From positions 1,364,001 through 1,428,000 of the forward strand of contig CM062384.1 in NCBI GenBank assembly GCA_031310005.1: a DNA stretch of 64,000 nucleotides, given 5' to 3'. This DNA comes from Dactylellina haptotyla. Lineage: Eukaryota > Ascomycota > Orbiliomycetes > Orbiliales > Orbiliaceae. The number at the start of each line of letters is the position of its first letter. Positions within the stretch are counted from its first letter, which is position 1. A program made the position numbers and the translations under genes. The notes below the pieces were generated by a model. The model searched no databases and had not been told where the DNA came from. It was given only the letters and a program-made list of their open reading frames with translations. Positions 36,371 to 49,263 of the stretch are shown here, piece after piece.

Positions 36371-38676
36371 GCTCTTCCCCCGTCTCGCATTTTATTTATT
36401 TATCTTATTTTACTTTTTTCATCCTCGCGAATAATGAAGGGGAGTGAATATATATATTTTTCCTTATTTTGAGAATGATATATTTTTTCCTATTGAGAGT
36501 TTGCGAGATGCGGCGGATTTCCTTTGTCATATACGAGGCTGTATGATGGAGTTGGTTTTGGTTATAATTTATATGTCTTTTCTATCTGATGTATTAGCGA
36601 TTTTTGACAAAACAAAAAAAACACAAATGTTCCCCCCCACGCGAGATGATATAGATGCATCGATGGTGTAAGCTTGGATGATTGATATCAATTGAGCGAT
36701 TGATCATGAGGCTCGGCGAGTCAAGATGTTGAACTGAACTATAATTTCTATATATACACGTATATTTATGTTTTAACGTTTTCCTGCTGTGGTTCCCTAT
36801 TGCGGCGATCCGATTTCCGAAAGTGGTCGATTCGAAGAAAGAGACGTTGATATCCCCACACGGACTTTGCGTCGACTAATCAGATTGTTCAATTGGAAGG
36901 GAAAAGGAAAAAAAGGCGAGCGAGCGGAGCTAGATAAACAAAGACCCAGCCATCCATGGATGATGGGTCCGGGGGAGGCCAATCGTCGAGGAGCGATAGT
37001 ACAAGCGATCCGGAGTTTTGGGATTCCATTCCAGGTGCGACGAATTATATCAGCGCACGTACCGAGTGGTGCGAGCTTCCCATTTGCGGACATGTATTCG
37101 AGAGAGGGTGAACCATTTTATCCAAGTTTTTTTCGTATGTTTCTTTCCTGCAACAGGCCAATCCAAGTATTGCTCGCATCTGCAAGTCATGCCACAGGGA
37201 AGGTGGTTTTTCGCTAAGTGTTTTTAGCTAATTAGTCTCTTTTTGATATATTTCTTCCTCCTCTTTTTTTTCTTCCGTGGAGAGGAGTTCCACAAAAAAC
37301 ACTCGTGTTGGTCCGCGATAGGCGAAGTCCACGTTTGATAGCTTATCCCGCATCGCAGGAGGAGGACACACCGGAACTCCGAAGATGCTCATTTGCCCGC
37401 CGTCATGGTGTTTGTCTCCTCACATTTTTTTTCCTTGTTCGTTTGACACCTTTCCCGCACGGCGTGTTAGGTGCATGGCCCTGCCGTACCGTCTTCAGGG
37501 TTACAATGAAGTGAGGGGCCTGACGGATTAAACGCCAATGGGCGAGAGTCGTAGGGAAGAGGTAATATGCAAGTCAGGTTGATGGGAGGAAGAGCAGGGC
37601 AGGGACCTGTTCTGTTCGTTCGAGCATGCATCACGGGGGGCTATCCCAGGAGAGCTTAGCTCTAGCTCTCTTCCTTCGTGAGGAATTCGAATGGCAGCAA
37701 CCCCACTTTTGTGCCAAGTGGTCCCGCCCTGGAATTATGGAATTAGGTCAGTTCCTCCCACCGCCCGTCTACCCCCAAAGTTGCGGACGTCGGTACATGT
37801 AGCTCGATTGTCTCCTGACGGTCCGTGGTCCATGGTCCGCCGCTGCCAAAGGCTGAGGGAATACTTCCAGCATGGGACTCGTCCTAAGACAGAGGCACTG
37901 GAACTGTACCGTAAGCGGAGACGGGCGCCTGAGAGAGAGGGAAGCCCGCCCTTTTATCTGCATATTCCCCAGCCAGCTAAGGCAGAGGCCGCAGCTCCCC
38001 GCGAGACCAGCAGCCGTAGTTGCTCTGTAAAGCCAGCGAGACCCCTTGCGAACTGCACCGTCTGTCCTCTCTCCCTCCCTTCTTTTTTTCCGTGCTAGCC
38101 AGTGTTCTATCAAACCAATTTCCGACGCACAGAGGTAGTAGATACATACATACGTACATACATATACATATACATATACATACGCTACAGCAGAGATAGC
38201 GAGGGGCCGGGCTAACGAAGCAGCTAGCTGAGTTGTCGTGCTGCGCTCTCTCACTCACTCTCTCGTCTCTCGGGCTGATAAACCGTCAATTTACCCTTCC
38301 CTTCCTCACCACGACCCTTCCAACATCTCTCCGAATTGCCTCAGAATTATATACACGAAAGAGAGAAAGAAAGAAGAAAAAAGGAAACGACGGAAACGGC
38401 TTTCAGATGTCCTAGCTCCCCGCAAGCCCGACGCACTCAACAGGGCTCTCTCGATCCGAGCCGCAGACCGTATTTGAGCGATCGTGCGCTCCGAAAAAGT
38501 TGTTAAGGTCCATTTCACGACGGCCCCGGCAAACTTTTGGGCTGTTTGACCCGTCTCTATCGCAGGTGTTGATATCGATACCGAAGAAGGAACCGCAAAA
38601 ACAGAGCTGCCCTGAAATTCTCTTTATATCGTGATTTCTGTCCACGCACCGGCTCCTCTTCGATATCGCCTCCTGG
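36371..38676. other. Intergenic, promoter of the large disordered-protein gene
   Basis: 2.3 kb without a recognisable gene. AT-rich at the left, mixed in the middle, then C/T-rich towards the next start. It contains the TACA/TATACA repeat listed separately. Confidence 0.5.
38143..38182 (+). repeat. TACA/TATACA microsatellite
   Basis: Tandem TACA units change into TATACA units in non-coding DNA upstream of the large gene. Confidence 0.85.
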
Positions 38677-41600
38677 ATGCTCGTGTGAGCGGGCGAGCGA
38701 GCGAGAAACCGAGAGAACGAGGGCCCCTTGAAGGCGTCCCGGCGGTCAATTGGGTGATCCTCCAGCGAAGCTCCTTCGACATTCCGATTTCTTCTCCACT
38801 TCTTTTCGACCTCTCCTCTTTTCTGAACACCCTCCCCTCTTCTTCTTCTTCTTCTTATTCTTATTCTCCTCCTCTCCTCCTACCCCCTCCTAAACCCCTC
38901 CCCTTCTCTTCCTCCCTCCCTCCCCCCTTCTCTCCAACGACTTGCATTATAGGGGACCTTGCAAACCCCTCACTAACCGCCCCCCGCCTTAACCGTGACT
39001 TCCTTCAGCTCAGATGCTTACTACGGGGGTGCAGGTTGGAGACCACCGCAAGGCTCGGGTTACCAACAGTCTGGAGTAGTCCCACCCTCACCTAGCACCT
39101 ATTCGCCTTCCTACCGAGCTGGCGGAGGCGCTGGTGGTGGTGCTGGCGGGTACGACGACTACGAGCCCTCGAGCGTCGGTTCCTCCTACTACGACCCTTC
39201 CGCTTATGGAGGGGGAGCACCCGAGTATCACTACCTCTCCAGCAGCAATCAGTCCCAGCGGGCCTCGCAGCCCCGCTCGCGCAACCGCAGCGCCAGCCAC
39301 ACCAACAGAGACCCCGCCGTCGCTGCCGCCGCCCCTCTCCCGCCCCGCGCGGCCTCCATCCAGACCCAGCACGCGCACCAGCATCACCGCTCCGCGTCCT
39401 TCAGCAGCACCTCGGGCGCCAGGCTAAACCTTCACACCCAGGAGGGCCCCGTCCATTCCCCGCGCCACCCGCCACCCGAAGACCCGTGGAACGCCAATCG
39501 GTCGGGCCGACGGAGCTTCAACCGCGACGTCTCCGACAGGGAACGGGAGTCCGTAAGGGAGAAGAGCAGACAGAAAGGAGGGGAGTTCTTCCCTCCTGGG
39601 GCGGCTGGCCGTCTCTCCGAGATCATACCCGCGCCAACCCCGCCTGTTCCTGACATCTTCAACAAGCGCGAGCGTCGTTCCTCAAGACGTAACCGCACCT
39701 CGCAGACCTCCGTCAAGTCCCCGCTTTACGAGGACTACGTTTCCTACACGGGAGAGAGCGCTTTCGAGGAAGCTGCCATCCCACCCCCCGCACCTGCCCC
39801 GCCAAGTCGACCGGAGAGCGTTGATCCCGACGAGTTCAAACGACGGGACAAGGAGAAACGCCGGGAAGCCCGCGAAGCTCGAGCTAAAGAAGTCCGCGAG
39901 AAGCTCGCCAAGCAGGACAAGAAGGAACGGAAAGCAAAGGAGCGTGAGAGCAGCTTTGCCAGCGAGGCCTCGGACCCGTACTCTTATCAACCCCAATCCG
40001 CTGCAACACATTACTCCACCTACGACCAGTCACCCTACGGGAGCTATACCGCCCCCGTCGACCCTTACCAGACCGGCAGCCACGGCTCCCAGCACGGTTT
40101 CCCACCAGCTGCGTATCCGTACATCCCTGCTGAAGGGTACCCTCCCACCGAAACCCCCTTCGGGTTCGCTGAACCCGCCCCCCCGTTTGCCCCCGCGTAT
40201 GCACCGACACCCCCACCACCTCCAACTCTAACACCTTCGCCTCTCGGGACTATCAAACGAGAGGGTAACTCTCGGGTCAATTCCCCGCGACCTAGTAAGA
40301 TCAGAACGGGCAGCGGATCCTCTGAACTTCCCAGACCTAGACGCGGTGATTCTAAGGGTGAAGAAGACTATTACGGTAGCGTAAAGGGCTCCGATTACGA
40401 AACAGGCGGGAGGAAGAAGTCCCGCCCTTCGAAACTCTCTGCGGTTGACGCCGAACGGTACGACGGGAGGTATTCCCCTAGACCGCCATTCAAACGACGC
40501 GGGTCAGGTGTTCCCTCGGAACGGGATCTTGATAGAAAAGATTCGTTAGAAATCGAAAGACGGGGGACCCCTAAGCTCAAGGCTATCGAAGCCCCTCCTG
40601 CACCTAGACATCGTAGACGACGGGAGTCCGAATCTTATCATAGCCATCGGGACGACGGAGACAGCGAGGGTAGCACTGCACCGATTGCAATTCCCGGCGG
40701 TGAACCGAGGAGGACCAGGAGAAGCAAGACACTCCCATCACTTGATACCGGAAGGGCTTACAGTCCCGGTAACCAAGGTAGCATCAGAAGACCTCCTCTG
40801 AAGCTTCTCGATAAGCCTGGGAGACGATATTCTTCAAACTCGTCCCGACCCAATTCCGTTGCGGATTCTTATTCTAGAACCCCGGAAGAGTTATCAGAGG
40901 AGAGCGAGTCTGAGGAGAGTGAATCCGTCACCGGCACCGACTCCGAAGACGACGACGGTACCGTTCTCGGTGCACCCGAGGCTATCAAGCCGAGTCAAAT
41001 TTCAGTAAAGAAGGGATCCGGCCGTAGTTCCAGAAAAGAATCAAGAGGCTCCCCGCTTGCGATCACTTGGGGCGGCGAGGATATCGACGAGAAGGAAAGG
41101 CGGGACCGGGAAGAGGAGGAAGTCGCAAAACGTAAACCACGCCGAGGCACCACCAAACGCAAGAAGCACCAACTATCCGTCGAAACCAGAGCGGACGACG
41201 AGGAACCCGCTGAAGAGGAGGAGAAAGCCAGGAAGCCCCGTAGGTCGAGGAAATCGAAATCGTCTAAATCCAAGTCGAAGCGTGAGCGCACACCCGAACC
41301 TATCAACGAGTCGGCAATCACAGAGGAATCGGAGGCACCGAACGACTCGCAAGCTGTTGTTAGTGACACCGAAGAAGATAAGAGGGCGGATTCAGACTCC
41401 GAAAAGAGCATTAAAGTTCACTCTCCCAGCGACTCATCTGCCGCGAGTCCTAAATCGAATCGATCCCCAGCCGTTCCAGAGCGGTCTGCTTCGGTATCCC
41501 CCAACCCAGCGGCGCTACTCAACATCCCCACATCTGTATCCCGCCCACCCTCGTCCCACGGAAGTCGCAAGCGTAGAAGAAGACGCAGCAGCAAGAAATC

Positions 41601-44500
41601 TCCACCCCAGAGCCCCACTAGTCTTTCGCACAGCGAACCAAGCGTAAAAGCCGTTGAGTCGTCAGAATCCGAATCCGGCAGCGACGAGACTAGTAACGCG
41701 GAGAACGAAGTTCGTCAGAATTCGCAGGCGCTACCGATTGCCATACCCGGTTCTGCACCTAGATCTCGAGCTTCGACTCCTGCTCGTTCCCCAGCCAAGA
41801 ATAAAGGTACCCCGCTGCTTAGAGCCTCCACCCCTGTAAATATTCCTAGAATCCCAACGCCCACGGGCAGCGCGACCGGTAGTATCAGGCTTGCTGGTGC
41901 ACCTCGAAGACCCCCCAAGCGGTCTCCTATCTCTGGTATTTCGAGAGCGCTATCGCCACTTGCTGCCGCTGCTGCTACAACTGCCCTAGCGGGTACTGAG
42001 ATCGAAGAAGCGCTTGCCAAGTCGAGAGAAGCTGCTGCTTCGGAACCTAGCGAGAAGGAGGAGTCTGTAAAGGCTGCGGAAGAAGAGTCGTCTGAAGAAA
42101 GTGATTCCGAGTCTTCGGAGAAAGAAGACGAAAAACCAGCGGAAGTTGTAACTGAAGACGAAGAAGAAGATCCAGCTGCTGAGAAGCCGAGAGACGGGCC
42201 TGAAATTACTGAGTTAGATCCGGAAACGCCAGCAGCGGAGGAAGCAGCGGAGGAATCGTCGGAGGAATCTAGTTCTGGGGACGAGAAGTACCAATCGGCC
42301 TCCGAGGTTGAGATTGAAGTAGAAAAACCGAGCGTTCCAGAAGATTTTCCAGCCGCAGATCAGGACGAGGAAGCGGCCGCAGAGGAAAAAGCTGAAGCAG
42401 CTCCTGTCGTTGAGGAAGCGGCTAAATCTGAGAGCGAGAGCGGGTCCGAAGAATCATCCTCAGAAGAAGACGAAGCAGAGTCTGACAAGGAGCATCTCGC
42501 AAAGGCGAAATCTCGTAAAGACGATCCTCTTGCGTTTGGGTCTGACAAAGAAGAAGGAGATAGCAGTGAGGAGTCTGAAAGCGACAGCGAAGGTTCTAGC
42601 TCCGACTCTAATACTAGCTCGAAGAGTTCGAAGTCGGTCAAGGATAGATCTGGGAGTACAAGGAGCAACAGCGTAGCAAGCGCGACGAGCTCGAATATGA
42701 AACGAAAAGGTGAGCTTATATTCATAATTGGTTTCAGACTTTCCAAAAAGTGCGGGTTGGTAGCAGTAAAAGACTAACGGAGGATATCCATAGACCTGAG
42801 CTCTTCCATGACAGATCCTACCTCTCCGACAGCTTCGAGCGTCCGACGAGGTTCCATCCCTGAAATCACTGCAAGACGAGGTTCTGACGACGAGGAGCTC
42901 GTCAGCCCTACAACTACAACCAGGGACCGTGACGGAGATTCACCGATGACCGATATGCCTGATAAGAGTTTCGAAAGTAAGGCTGAGCTGATTGCAGCCC
43001 AGCTGACGGGTGGCGCAAAGGATGAGTAAGTTGCATAGATAGCACATATTCAAAATACACAAAACTAACGAGGAATTTAATGAATGTAGATTTGAAGATG
43101 TCGTTCGCAAATATAAGCGAGATATTGAGTCGCTTCGCACAGCTTGCGATGAAGCAATTAAAGAGCGAGATAAACTTAGCAAGAAGTTGGATAAGGTTGA
43201 TCGAGCTTATGAACGCAAAGATAACGATCTTAAGGATGCCAAGAAGGCATATGAAGATGTAAGGGCTTTCCTCTAATAAAGGGTTCTGTCGCCGGTTGAG
43301 TCTAACAATGTGCAGTTGAGCCGTCGTGTGCACGACCTACGCGAGCAACATGATATGGACGTCAAGCGAGCCATCCAGGTTAGAGACAAGGATTGGGATA
43401 AAACATGGACGGAGAAGAATAAGCATTTGATCAGAGATCTCGAGGCCGCGAGAAGTCAGCGGCACTCTCTTGAGAAAATTATCGCCGAGAAAGAGGAAGC
43501 GGTTTCCGATCTCGAAGAGCAGATACAGCGACTCAAGCGCGATATCAGCATGAGCACGCGCACCGAGGCTCAGAAGACGGATGACCTGTTCAAACAAGAG
43601 TTCGGTGATTTGTGGAGACATCTTCAACAATGGGTCTTTGCTAACTTTAAGGGCAAGATTAGTACGTTCCCTCCACAGTTTTTTTTTGATTACGAAGAAA
43701 TCTTTATCTAACACCTTGGTATAGGCTTCGAAGCTCTCCCTGATAACACGAAGGAAATACTGAAGGAGGTCACAAACGGAAACCCGCAGTTGATTCTTAC
43801 TAAGAGATATTTTGTCATCTCAGCGGTTATCTCCAAGTTTTTATTGGATAATTTATTCAACGCATACATGTACGGTATGACAAAGGAGACCAACGAAGGT
43901 TTGGCAGCCTTGGAGCAGTACCTTGCCTGTAAGTTCCTTTTCTTTCACCTAGGAAATCGCTACACTTGGCAGTTATTGACATGAAGATAAAAATTAGCTC
44001 TCTCCGATGCGCCATCATACGACGCAGCGATCAACCGCTGGCGTGCCCAGACTCTCACAATGATCAGGAAGCACGCCATGCCGTCGCTCGGAAACGGCCC
44101 TATCGCGAGCGTGCCCAATCCATCATCGACTGAGGCGTTTTTGTCAACCTCTCTCGAAGACCTTTTGCTCCATCTCACCACTACACTGGCACCACTCGGT
44201 CTTTCGACTGCTGCCGACCCTCGTGAGAAGTTACGGGGCATCCTTGAGACCTCTGCAGGTCTAGCTATTGACCTTCGCGTTCAGCGGGCCAGGTTCGCAG
44301 TGGGGCCCGTGAATCTACTCGGCGAAGAGTTTGACGCGGAGACAATGGACGATCTGGACGGGCATGAAGATGAGGACTGCCATGGGCGAAAAGTGGCGTG
44401 TGTGGCATGGCCGTCGGTGTGGAAGAGCGGCGATGAGAATGGGGATAATACCCACTTGAGGAATATGATTTACAAGGCACAGGTTTTCTTGGTCGATTAG
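38677..44500 (+). CDS. Very large disordered, coiled-coil protein (about 1720 aa)
   Basis: Not assigned to a named family. The main exon encodes about 1230 residues of low complexity: Gly/Tyr/Ser-rich start (SDAYYGGAGW), Pro-rich blocks, Arg/Ser and Lys/Arg patches, and long Glu/Ser tracts. A coiled coil of about 165 residues follows (LRTACDEAIKERDKLSKKL; SLEKIIAEKEEAVSDLEEQI). Then comes a folded-looking C-terminal region (WRHLQQWVFANFKG; RYFVISAVISKFLLDNLFNA). Exons: 38677-38684, 39009-42709, 42794-43025, 43090-43258, 43316-43661, 43725-43928, 43998-44500. The main frame has no ATG before residue 1230, so the start must lie upstream. An 8-nt first coding exon (ATG CTC GT) joined at TTCAG/C 39009 is the only candidate I found. 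Introns 2-6 are firm. A cytoskeletal or scaffold role is a guess from architecture. Confidence 0.75.
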
Positions 44501-45402
44501 GAGGGGGCTTGAAGTGGGAGATTTTGTGTAGAAGTCTTAGAAAGATGAGGAGTACCTAGAGAAGGGATAGGGTGGTATTTTGGAACGACTTTTTCAGTCG
44601 TATCGGTAGATGCTGTGTTTATACACTTTCTTATCTTTTCGGTTGGATTTTTGAGACGTTTTCATCTTTTGCTAGTAATGTAGTTGTTGAATTTAATGTA
44701 ATCTTTCAGCTGGCACGGTTTGCGATGCCGGTGGTTGGTTTGGCTTTAAGAGATATTCAGGATTCTGCTGTGGCAGGTAATACGTATTTCTTCTTTTTTT
44801 CAAATATTCTAGTATATACGGTTTTTAAAGGGATAATACAGTCCCGAGTACATAGTAGCATCTGCCATAATGAGAAATGTAATCCGTCATATCGGGAATA
44901 TTTCAGCGAACACATTAAACGGGAGTTTTATATTATTCCGGGGAATATTTTGCGATATACATAAAAGCTCCGTCGTTACACAAAGTAAATGCAACATCAG
45001 GGAATAGAATATTGACCCCGGCATTTATTCTCTGCTGACTTGCATCATTAGCAAGACTGGTTCGTTCTAAAAAACCGGAATTTTTTAAGAAAGCTAGGAC
45101 TTATGCAACACTCGATTTCCAACAATCTCAACTGGGAAACTGGTGTGCAAGTTTGCCTGGTGATTGTCAGCTGCAGAGGCTGCCGCAATGGTGATCGGTG
45201 CTTACCCGTCGGCGCATAACCCACGGATTATCAAGTTAGCAGGTAACCGGATTTATGAAATGTAGGATATAGATGCATATGATCCCCCCCGCAGTTCGGG
45301 AATCCTAAGTTTCTTCATTGAATATATCTTTTCTTCACGGAAATTATAAACCGTCTGGATATTGATAATTCAAAACTGTAGTTGGAACCAAAACCTATCA
45401 AC
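44501..45402. other. Intergenic spacer
   Basis: AT-rich DNA between the large gene and the dehydrogenase. A 130-codon hydrophobic ORF at 44572-44964 begins within the likely 3' UTR and shows no domain. It is treated as chance. Confidence 0.55.
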
Positions 45403-46493
45403 ATGTCCACTTATGTTATAGTTGGTGCTTCTCGAGGTATCGGGGTATGCAAGATCACATATTACCCTTACCCCTTTATATACCATATACCTACCCTCCT
45501 CCTGCTATTAATTTTCATATAAATCTCGTGGAACTAACAGACGATACATATGAATCCAACAGTACGCCTTTGCAACCTACCTCGCCGGTCTCGATGCGCA
45601 AAACATCGTGTTCGGCCTCGTCCGCGATGCGAAAGCCGCCATGGAAAAACTTACAGCGAACGATACGGTACTTCCAAATCTACACTTCCTGCAAGCGGAC
45701 ATGACCTCCTTCTCGGATATGAAAACCGCAGCGGAAGCAGTCAAAGCCATCACACCCGCCGTGGACATCCTGATAATACCGGGAGCGTACCTCTCCGTTC
45801 CGAGTGCGATGTATCAGGCCACATCGTTCACGGACGAAGACGCAGCGGCAATGCTGGAAAGGGAAACGAACTTATCGATGAAGACTGCGGTTGTCGGGGT
45901 GGCGAATAGTATTAACAGTTTCTTACCGTTGGTCAAGCTGGGGAAGAAGAAGATTGTGGCGATATCATCACCGAATGGGGATGTTGACTGTATTATCAAA
46001 ATGGGGCGGAACGGCGGGTCGACGTCCGTGATTCCGTACTCGGTGAGCAAGGCGGCGATGAACGCTTTGATCGCGAATTTCGCGATGGAGGTTAAGAAGG
46101 ATGGGATTTTGTGTTTTAGTTTGGCGCCGGGGTTCGTGCTGACCGAGACCACGATGAATAGTATGTATCCTCTATTTCTCTGTGTTTTATTTTTTTTTGA
46201 AAAAAAAAAAAATAAGGAAAGAAAAAGAAGTTCATATGCAAGAACTTCGGATTCTTGTTTTCAATCATCGCTCAAGGGAAAGTGTGGTTGCTAATAGTTT
46301 ATAAAATGCAGTTCCTCAGGTTGCACTGGATATGTTTTTTGAGACCTGGAAGAAGACGTGGCCTGGTTTTGATATGAAGGCAGCGACACCGGAAGAGGGG
46401 GTCAGGAGGATGATGAATTGCATTGAGAATATAGTCACGATGGAACAAACAGGTGATTTCCTGTCGTTCAGAGGTGATAAAGAATTCCTTTGA
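45403..46493 (+). CDS. Short-chain dehydrogenase/reductase (SDR)
   Basis: A 273-residue NAD(P)-dependent oxidoreductase of the classical SDR type, probably cytosolic. The cofactor loop is VIVGASRGIG at the N terminus. LQADMTS is the usual acidic stretch after beta-3. The catalytic region has ISSPNGDVD and Y-S-V-S-K in IPYSVSKAAMNAL, followed by LAPGFVLTETT. Exons: 45403-45444, 45563-46160, 46312-46493, with introns of 118 and 151 bp in frame. The usual NNAG is replaced by LIIPGAY, a common divergence. Substrate unknown. No neighbouring biosynthetic genes suggest a pathway. Confidence 0.9.
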
Positions 46494-48771
46494 AGATAGT
46501 CAGAATACAGAAGGTGTACGTGATCGATAGTGGAGTTGCCATCGGCGTTTTCAGATACGAGCTGAGAATCGCCAAGGATGGGACGGACTGTCAATGTGTT
46601 TACGATCAAGGCTGGAAGGCAGACATGTTGTAAGGCATCAGTAGCACAGAAAAATAGCGTTTCAAATATAATCTTACTTCTATTCTTTTTTTCTCTACAG
46701 ATAGGATTCTTCACGGTTGACGTTGTGAACATGGGAAACCACCGATGAGTCTGAGGTCCCCGACTTCACAGGTTGTCGCATCGTTTTCTGATGACAAACT
46801 AGAAAAGGCTCTGGAGAAATAGCCCGGAAGGAATTCAATACAACAAGAACGCAAATTGAGGCTCCGAGGCTAGCCTCGTCTAGTCACACTATAATTCATG
46901 ATTCACACGACCCAGAAGACGAGAAAAAAATATATCAATAACAATAACAAAAAGGAGAGCGCCTCAGATTCGGTGTGGGTGTGGGCGTGAATGGGGGAGT
47001 GAGGGGAGCGAGACAACAACAACACATGGGGTTGGTGTTCGTGATATTTTGGAAAGGGGACTGGTATTCTTGTGCCACCCCGCGCAACCGACCCAATAAC
47101 GGCACCCGCCTCTGGCATGAATGGATGAATCAGGCAGGGCTGGCTATATCGCGCAATTCAGAGACGAAGCGCAACTTAACTTCCACAGGCGAAAGAAAAA
47201 CAAAATAACAAGATAACTTTCAGAAGAGAAGATTCAGAGGTGGAGGTCAAGATCGATCGCATGGGAAGGGGTGTTTTTTTGCCCCAATCAACGTAAACAA
47301 ATGGCTTCGCATGACGAATCAATCATATGCCATGCCACCATCAGTCGAAAATCCCGCCCGGCAACCGTTATCGCTATCGGTTTATGTAAAGGAGGTAAGC
47401 TCCCAGCGTGCTATTATCAGCCTGAGTCCCTCCGCTCGGCTCCATAGGGTTTCAGAATAGAATGCCGGGGCAGCAGCAGAGCAGAAAGCACAATATTAAG
47501 GTAATGCACGTATGAGCTGTGGGTTTGTTTTTCTTTTCGGGGGGTGGGGAGGGAAGCTAGCTCGACTGAAGAACCGAACCTGCAGCGGCAAGAAGAGAGA
47601 CAGAAAGACAGAAAGAAGTGGGAAAGAAGAAGAGGAGGAGGAGGCTTGTACACGTCGCAACCGGCTAACTAACCTGGACCTGGTTCCTACATATTAAGGT
47701 CCAGCCGATGGATGGGACCCCATTTCCCATTATACAGACGGATGGGCCTTGCCTTGCCAGTCGGGACGCAGAAAACAGCATTGCGACACGTGCGCCGCAG
47801 CGAAGGGCGGCGGTTGGGTCCTGCAGGTTGACGACGAGATCGAAACAGAAGAAGAAGCAGAAGCAGCGGACGGAAAGAAGAATGAAAGGCGGCCGTCGCC
47901 AGCCAGCGCAGGATCCTTTTTTGTCACTTCGACGCCGACGACGGGGGCAAAATAACATTTTATGACTGCATTATCAAGACAGAAAAAACGCAAGAACTGT
48001 AGGATTGCCGTTAAGGATAAAAATTACTGTATATATATACACGAATAACAAATATTATGAGCGATAAAAGTGAGGCACGAGAGGACCGGCGGACGGATCG
48101 CGGAAACCAAAACAAAGAGAAATAAACGAAGGTCGATGGGAGAGAGGAGAGGGAGGGAAAACGAGGTGTGGGAGGCAGGATAAACCACACACACGCTGCA
48201 GAATAAGATAAAACACAGCGGAACGAAATCGAACAGAATAAAATAATAAAAAGGGAAGTGCGAGCAGTAGTCGTCCGGTTGCTAAGCTGGAATTAACTAT
48301 TATTATCAGCTGTGTATATAAAGCTGAGTGTAGTGGCACATCTGTCCCCCCCCGCCGATACTATTTTTCCTTTCCCACTTTCTTCTCTCTCGCTCTCTCG
48401 TCAGCCACCGCACTTTCTTCCCCCGTCGCAACCATCTTCCGTAGCCAGAAAAACACAGATCCTGTTGAATTGATCCCGATTAAAATCTCTGATCCCCCGT
48501 CGCGATCGTTCGTAAGACTTGTTTCTGCCAAAATATCTCTGAATTTCCAGCCGCTGGTGCTTTATATCTCCGGCTATCAAAGAGGAGTTAGCTCGTCTGG
48601 CGGTGGTTTTTTTTCTCCCGTCCAACAACTCGGAAAGCCGAAAGGGAAAATTAACATCGCTCCACCCATCCCACAACAAACGACCACATCACATCGCCTC
48701 CTCCATCTTTCCTTCCTCCCTCTCCCTCTCCATCTATCTGTCAGCTTCTTGCCCTATAAGAATTATTAAAA
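46494..48771. other. Intergenic, 2.3 kb
   Basis: No gene recognised. Short ORFs on both strands have simple-sequence composition (poly-Glu/Lys, poly-Ser/Leu). The right end is a C/T-rich promoter or leader for the lysine-rich protein gene. Confidence 0.5.
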
Positions 48772-49263
48772 ATGGCTCCTACCACCAATACCACCACCAC
48801 TACCACGACGACGGCCGCCAAGTCTGGCCCGGGTCGCAAGAAGAAGCCAACCACTCCCACCGAGCCAACTCGTCGCTCGACTCGCACTATCACTCCCCGC
48901 ACCATCTTCAGCACGGGAGTCACCAAACCCAAGGCTGCGCCCAAGAAGCGAAAGACAACCGTAGCAGATAAGGTTGTCGGCGTTGCCAAGAAGGTCAAGG
49001 GCACCGTCACTAAAAAGCCAGCCGTCAAGGCTGCCGGCACAAAGAAGATCAAGTAAGACTCACATTTTCCCCGTCTTTCTTTTGCCTCGTTTTCCGAGTG
49101 TCAAATACTCTACCGACCTCATGATGTGTTTTCCGCAAAAAACCATGCATATGATAAAAAAAACATATATCTGAATCCTCCCCCCACTGACAATGCCATT
49201 TTTTATTTTTATAGGGGAACCGACGGCAAGGGTGTCAAGAAGACAAAGGCAAAAGCAGTCTGA
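48772..49263 (+). CDS. Small lysine/threonine-rich basic protein, 109 aa
   Basis: A very basic, low-complexity protein that starts MAPTTNTTTTTTTTAAKSG and contains GRKKKP, PTRRSTRT, PKAAPKKRKTT, then alternating Lys/Val/Ala towards KKTKAKAV. Composition resembles histone H1 tails or other small chromatin-binding proteins, but no globular or AT-hook domain is certain. Exons are 48772-49052 and 49215-49263. The intron is 162 bp, GTAAGA...TATAG. A short Kozak-like AAAATGGCT at the start and a C-rich leader suggest strong expression, which is inference. Confidence 0.75.

Noticed and set aside
44572-44964. 130-codon hydrophobic ORF after the large gene
   Set aside because: It begins within the likely 3' UTR, has a low-GC Phe/Ile-rich composition from T-rich DNA, and no motif.
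45403-46493. SDR gene as part of a secondary-metabolite cluster
   Set aside because: No polyketide synthase, NRPS, terpene cyclase, P450 or cluster-type transporter lies nearby. Neighbours are housekeeping genes.
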